Program-made: the position numbers and the translations under genes | Shown: positions 23,001 through 25,343 of the stretch, one piece after another | Layout: each line of letters begins with the position of its first letter | Numbering within the stretch: the stretch's first letter is position 1 | Notes under the pieces: model-generated | The model's database searches: none | The model's input: the letters and a program-made list of their open reading frames with translations, nothing else | What the model was told of the DNA's origin: nothing | NCBI GenBank assembly: GCA_964541075.1 | Contig: CAZIPZ010000031.1 | Location: forward strand, 1 to 25,343 | Length of the DNA: 25,343 bases | Direction: 5' to 3' | DNA from: CAZIPZ01 sp964541075 | Lineage (GTDB): Bacteria > Acidobacteriota > Terriglobia > 20CM-2-55-15

Positions 23001-23660
23001 CGCATACACAGAGCCTTGGGCATCGAACACGATGGACGTCACGGAGTCCGGGAGAACTCTGGTCCATGTTGTTCCGGAGTCCGCCGACAGAAACAGACCT
23101 TCGGCTGATCCTGCAAGAACCTTCGAAGAATTCGTTGGGTCCACAGCAAGTGCGCAAACCGGCTTGTTCGTGAAACGGGAAGGTGCGATCCAATTCTGCC
23201 CGCCGTTTGTGGACCTCGCAACACCTTGACCGGGATGAGGCGTTTGGTCGTTTCCTGTTCCCACGTAGATGACATTGGGAAAGCGGGGGTCAATCGCAAG
23301 CGAGCAGACCTGCAGCGACATGATGGAATCAAGTTGAGGGGTCCACGCGCCGCCGCTGTTCTCTGTCTTCCACACGCCGGCGCCCGGGGCCGTGAGATAC
23401 ACGACAGAGTCGTTGAATGGATCGGCTGCGAGCGCCGCCACACGATCACGCGCCCCTGCAGGCCCGACGAAGGCCCAGGATCCCGCTGATTGTGCAAACG
23501 AAGCCGAAGAAAAGAGGAACAAAAATGCAGCGCAAGCCAGTGCAAATCTCAAAATGCAATGTGTGCTCGAGGTCGTTGTGTGCGCGTCGTCGATGGTCTG
23601 AAAAGAACTGTCCGATGTATGACTAACGTACGTTTGTGGCTGGCGCGTTATCTGTCGCAC
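20067..23660 (-). CDS. Large secreted BNR-propeller protein with BACON, Big_1 and TIGR03437 domains
   Basis: About 1197 residues. A signal peptide (LRFALACAAFLFLFSSASFA) follows a longish N-region. Roughly residues 45-770 hold ten or so BNR/Asp-box (Ycf48/sortilin-like) repeats, such as VWKTENSGGAWTP, LFLSADSGTTWTRV, MWRSANGGQTWTQM and LLRSTNGGGAWTSI, likely one or two propellers. A BACON-like domain (DPWITIEGATGSLRPGSSFQ), an invasin-type Big_1 Ig domain (PNVSVNFAIMSGGGSLSVRT, DLTDAEGVATSILTL) and a C-terminal TIGR03437-type domain (ISGQNLAEETI, ISFYATGLGAVNPSVPAGQP) follow. The layout suggests a cell-surface binding or adhesin-like protein. The GTG at 23660 has GGAGG (23669-23673) eight bases upstream and overlaps the previous gene by 38 bp; a TTG at 23552 would give a shorter, more usual signal peptide, and an ATG at 23702 overlaps too far. 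Confidence 0.88.
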   Translation of the reverse strand: MRQITRQPQTYVSHTSDSSFQTIDDAHTTTSSTHCILRFALACAAFLFLFSSASFAQSAGSWAFVGPAGARDRVAALAADPFNDSVVYLTAPGAGVWKTENSGGAWTPQLDSIMSLQVCSLAIDPRFPNVIYVGTGNDQTPHPGQGVARSTNGGQNWIAPSRFTNKPVCALAVDPTNSSKVLAGSAEGLFLSADSGTTWTRVLPDSVTSIVFDAQGSVYAGLVTGSASDARDNVLARSLDGGSTWSKIQLPPNPNVAGAYVNWVSVISIGGIVCAVVSFQQTPLIPGNVTSSLSPRSVLDFYRSPDSGATWFPTFGIGAARPPVQVVSAAGNLYVAASGLLKSSDQGFTWSSLATATEQFHTAAPTGGGLLLGGEMGLEFAALGGPAVTIAQAPIGRFLGVRSEAPEVIWAAGPGGLSRLSGLTTIVETRPSGVGSVGSVVISLSTTVSVLAVGNAEVFNSVGNATDFSSRSVIPSAELRAPLPPMVADTTNPSSAYIAGRRLYHTNDAGGSWAALPIVDAEESHVVVALAIAPASRLTLYAATACLREVATMTCPTASRMWRSANGGQTWTQMAPIPGLVSRLAVDPRQTNTVYAAMGSFSGGAGISGDFATGDLLRSTNGGGAWTSIRANLPRTSVNAIVIDPDSLPNLAPGGGGAAGGAPGGGIVIIVPGAPGMPGALPPNFPGGQFNQPAQTIYVGTDDGVFVTFNAGSQWTDVSRASTGGLPRTPVTDLWLRSQDKMLLAATFGRGIFQTSTTSLAPGVISSAFSLDISLIRGAIATIGIPLINLSTSNTFDWQLNTLDPWITIEGATGSLRPGSSFQAPIRVSAVNLHDGYHFGRLQLLSGSLAQDILIEAHVTPSPAHITILGGNRVRGAGGAPLPPIRILVTDIQDSPLPNVSVNFAIMSGGGSLSVRTDLTDAEGVATSILTLPQNPGDVQVEITSGNLSATLTAAVVLAPALLTDAVSDGVTFNGYTSFGPGSVLSISGQNLAEETIASQGSSLPFSIQNTQVLLMTPVGPQPLPLFSVSSSKVMALLPSDLRPGQYGIRLATAGRASNDVTISIAAFAPGILTTANNGRGLGIFIKSDGSIVSSTNPADRGSRISFYATGLGAVNPSVPAGQPGAGVEPLNRTVVLPRVHFDFYQAEVIYSGLAPGIPGRYQVTVRVPALISPATNISVSLTMGGFASNRVTIPVR
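21590..21720 (-). repeat. Gly/Pro-rich low-complexity insert in a BNR repeat
   Basis: This stretch of the large secreted protein codes for LAPGGGGAAGGAPGGG, a short hydrophobic IVIIVPG, then APGMPGALPPNFPGGQFN. It interrupts a BNR blade between INAIVIDPDS and TIYVGTDDGVF. It is probably a flexible, collagen-like loop projecting from the propeller, or a recently expanded repeat. Confidence 0.7.
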
Positions 23661-25343
23661 TGGAGATTCCTCCGGCCCCAACCACAACAGGCAAATCATC
23701 ACCCTGCACTCGGCTGCCTGGAACGGAAATGTTGATTTGAAATACCCCTACGAAACCCGGCGCCAACCCGGACCAGATTACGGGATAGGGATGTCCACCG
23801 ACCGTTACACTCACGCTCTCTGCAGCCGAGGATAGCGGATCTTGAGAGGCGACTTCGCCTGCGTTGACTGAAGGATTCGCACGACCCAATCCGGTTGCAT
23901 ACAAGACCAGGTTTTCATCGCGATCCGCAGGATAGTCGGGTGTTACGAGCATCATGTCTTGCGCATGAAACAGCGCGGCTCGCGGCTGCCCTCCGACATC
24001 GATCGTAAATACCGCCGGACTTGTCGAAGCAACCTGGATTGGAACACCCGCGCTGCTGAGCCCCAGCCGAGTTGACCGAATGGTCAACGTAACTCGTGTG
24101 GACGGAATTTCAGGCGGCAGTTGCGCACTGATTTCCGTGGGCGAAGTAGTGAGCAGCGGAATAGCTATTTCATTTGCGGTGACGCAAACTCCTCCCAAAC
24201 TTCTGGGCAGTGGAGTCGCTGTGGCCGATGCGGTGTCGGCCAGATTTGAACCGATAATCGTAATGAGGGCGCCCGGCGATACAGGCCGAGTTCGGTTCAC
24301 GCTGTTCACGACTCCCGTGGATTGAAATGCCGGTGTGCGACCCGCCGTCGGAACGACGGAAACGATGCTCAGGCCGGAGAGGGTCAGTACATATACATTG
24401 CTGTTGGTGCTATCCGCGGCTAGTCCGCGGGCAAGCAACACGGTCTGATTGTTGATTCCAAGCTCCAGAGCCGTCGGCCTCGGGGGCCATTGACGTGTTC
24501 CATTGGGTGTGCCGATCTGTGCGGGACTGATATCCATCACTTGTTCAGGCAGCGTCACTTGCAGATCAGCTTGCAGCGTCGAGAGGTTATATCGTTGCAG
24601 GCTTTGAACCGGAATTTGAGGCGTCGCGGCCTGGGTGCGAATGACGTTGCTACCCATTGCAGTGACGCCGAATGCCAGTGTCGCCTGAGCTTGTGCTCCT
24701 ATTAAGCCTGCGGCTGACGGCGCAATCGCGCGTTGAGAACCCAGCACGGAATTGAAAACCGAATTGTCGACGATGAAAAAACTTCCGTCCGCAGCTGCGG
24801 ACGCCGTTCCCCGAAAACCTGCAATGGCGCCGGTTCGCGTCACCACGAATGTGTCCGCAATCGGATCGTAAAGCCGCAGAGTTCCATTTGCTTCCGCCGT
24901 CAAAATGGAACTGCCGTCGGGTGCAGCCAGCAGGAGATTTCGGCCTTGAACGACGTTCGCTAATCCGGATCCGAGATTTAGTCTGGGAATAGCACTTCGT
25001 GTCAGCAGACTCAATTGCCAGATGGAGCCTGTTCCGGGGGCGACTCCTGCCGGAGGAAGCGGCGCCGCCGAAAACAAGATTGCATTCGATGAAGCGGCAA
25101 TGGATCGGGGGAATTGAGGCGTCGCATTCAGGGGGATCGGGCCCATGGGAATCTGATCGATCTCCTGCATCGTTTCCAGGTCTACAACAGAAAGGTTTTC
25201 GCCGCCGGAATTGGCGACAACCATCGTCGAAGGATTCACCATCGCCATTGACAACGGCCGGTTTCCGACGCGGATCGGCGGCAGAAAGGCCTGAGTGACT
25301 AGATTGAACACTTCGATCTGATCCCTGGTGTAGTTGGCGATGT
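23623..25343 (-). CDS. Secreted YncE-like propeller protein with C-terminal TIGR03437 domain (cut by right edge)
   Basis: At least 573 residues; the frame is open to the window edge (IANYTRDQIEVFNLVTQAFL precedes any start), so the GTG at 25311 is internal and the real N-terminus lies outside. The visible part begins with YVTN/YncE-type propeller blades: RVGNRPLSMAMVNPSTMVVA, NSGGENLSVVDLETMQEIDQ, then TANGTLRLYDPIADTF-like blades. From about 24330 downward it switches to an IPT/Ig-like segment (PGALITIIGSNLADTASATA) and the TIGR03437-type ending (DENLVLYATGLGRANPSVNA, YPVIWSGLAPGFVGVFQINI). It is probably exported and surface-associated. The large BNR protein starts 38 bp inside its 3' end, so the two are translated together. 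Confidence 0.86.
   Translation of the reverse strand, partial: IANYTRDQIEVFNLVTQAFLPPIRVGNRPLSMAMVNPSTMVVANSGGENLSVVDLETMQEIDQIPMGPIPLNATPQFPRSIAASSNAILFSAAPLPPAGVAPGTGSIWQLSLLTRSAIPRLNLGSGLANVVQGRNLLLAAPDGSSILTAEANGTLRLYDPIADTFVVTRTGAIAGFRGTASAAADGSFFIVDNSVFNSVLGSQRAIAPSAAGLIGAQAQATLAFGVTAMGSNVIRTQAATPQIPVQSLQRYNLSTLQADLQVTLPEQVMDISPAQIGTPNGTRQWPPRPTALELGINNQTVLLARGLAADSTNSNVYVLTLSGLSIVSVVPTAGRTPAFQSTGVVNSVNRTRPVSPGALITIIGSNLADTASATATPLPRSLGGVCVTANEIAIPLLTTSPTEISAQLPPEIPSTRVTLTIRSTRLGLSSAGVPIQVASTSPAVFTIDVGGQPRAALFHAQDMMLVTPDYPADRDENLVLYATGLGRANPSVNAGEVASQDPLSSAAESVSVTVGGHPYPVIWSGLAPGFVGVFQINISVPGSRVQGDDLPVVVGAGGISSATDNAPATNVR

Overview
This window looks like chromosomal DNA from an Acidobacteriota member close to Solibacter/Bryobacter. 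The strongest clue is the C-terminal module shared by the two large secreted proteins at the right end, which matches from memory the TIGR03437 'Solibacter' C-terminal domain. A six-bladed NHL protein with AGTG..G..GDGG repeats fits the same lineage. The assignment comes from protein character only; no rRNA or marker gene is present. I see no tRNA, rRNA, CRISPR array, prophage or intact insertion sequence.

Left part (1-5.7 kb). A secreted TldD/PmbA-like protein (cut by the left edge) lies downstream of a TauE/SafE permease, both on the minus strand. Plus-strand genes follow: a DinB-like four-helix protein, an Smr-domain protein, a Tat-exported NHL beta-propeller, and a tightly coupled pair made of a short PilB/GspE-type ATPase and a J-domain protein.

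Middle (5.7-13.3 kb). A small secreted protein is divergent from a complete OmpR-type two-component pair (kinase and regulator overlap by 4 nt). A tandem GTAA motif with a 10-bp period sits beside a candidate promoter between them. Convergent to the pair is a soluble PAS-PAS hybrid histidine kinase with its own receiver. Next come a 46-residue DUF3096-type membrane protein, a Tat-exported dienelactone hydrolase with a strong hairpin after it, a secreted helix-hairpin-helix (ComEA-like) protein with a good sigma-70 promoter, and a two-helix membrane protein.

Right part (13.4-25.3 kb). L-2-hydroxyglutarate oxidase converges on Ada (O6-methylguanine repair), with a hairpin between them. Upstream of ada on the same strand are a half-size GDT1/TMEM165 transporter, a secreted protein with two internal repeats, and a DUF2306 membrane protein. 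The last 7 kb is one minus-strand cluster with overlapping or nearly touching ends: a propeller protein cut by the right edge, a 1.2-kDa-residue-scale BNR/BACON/Big_1 secreted protein, a CpaF/TadA ATPase and an outer-membrane barrel. It may couple extracellular propeller proteins to a Tad/Flp-type pilus or secretion machine.

Several gene starts were moved from the longest reading frame to a start supported by a ribosome binding site, a signal peptide or domain boundaries. No feature is proven to be a new system. The best candidates are the ATPase/J-domain pair and the propeller/CpaF operon.
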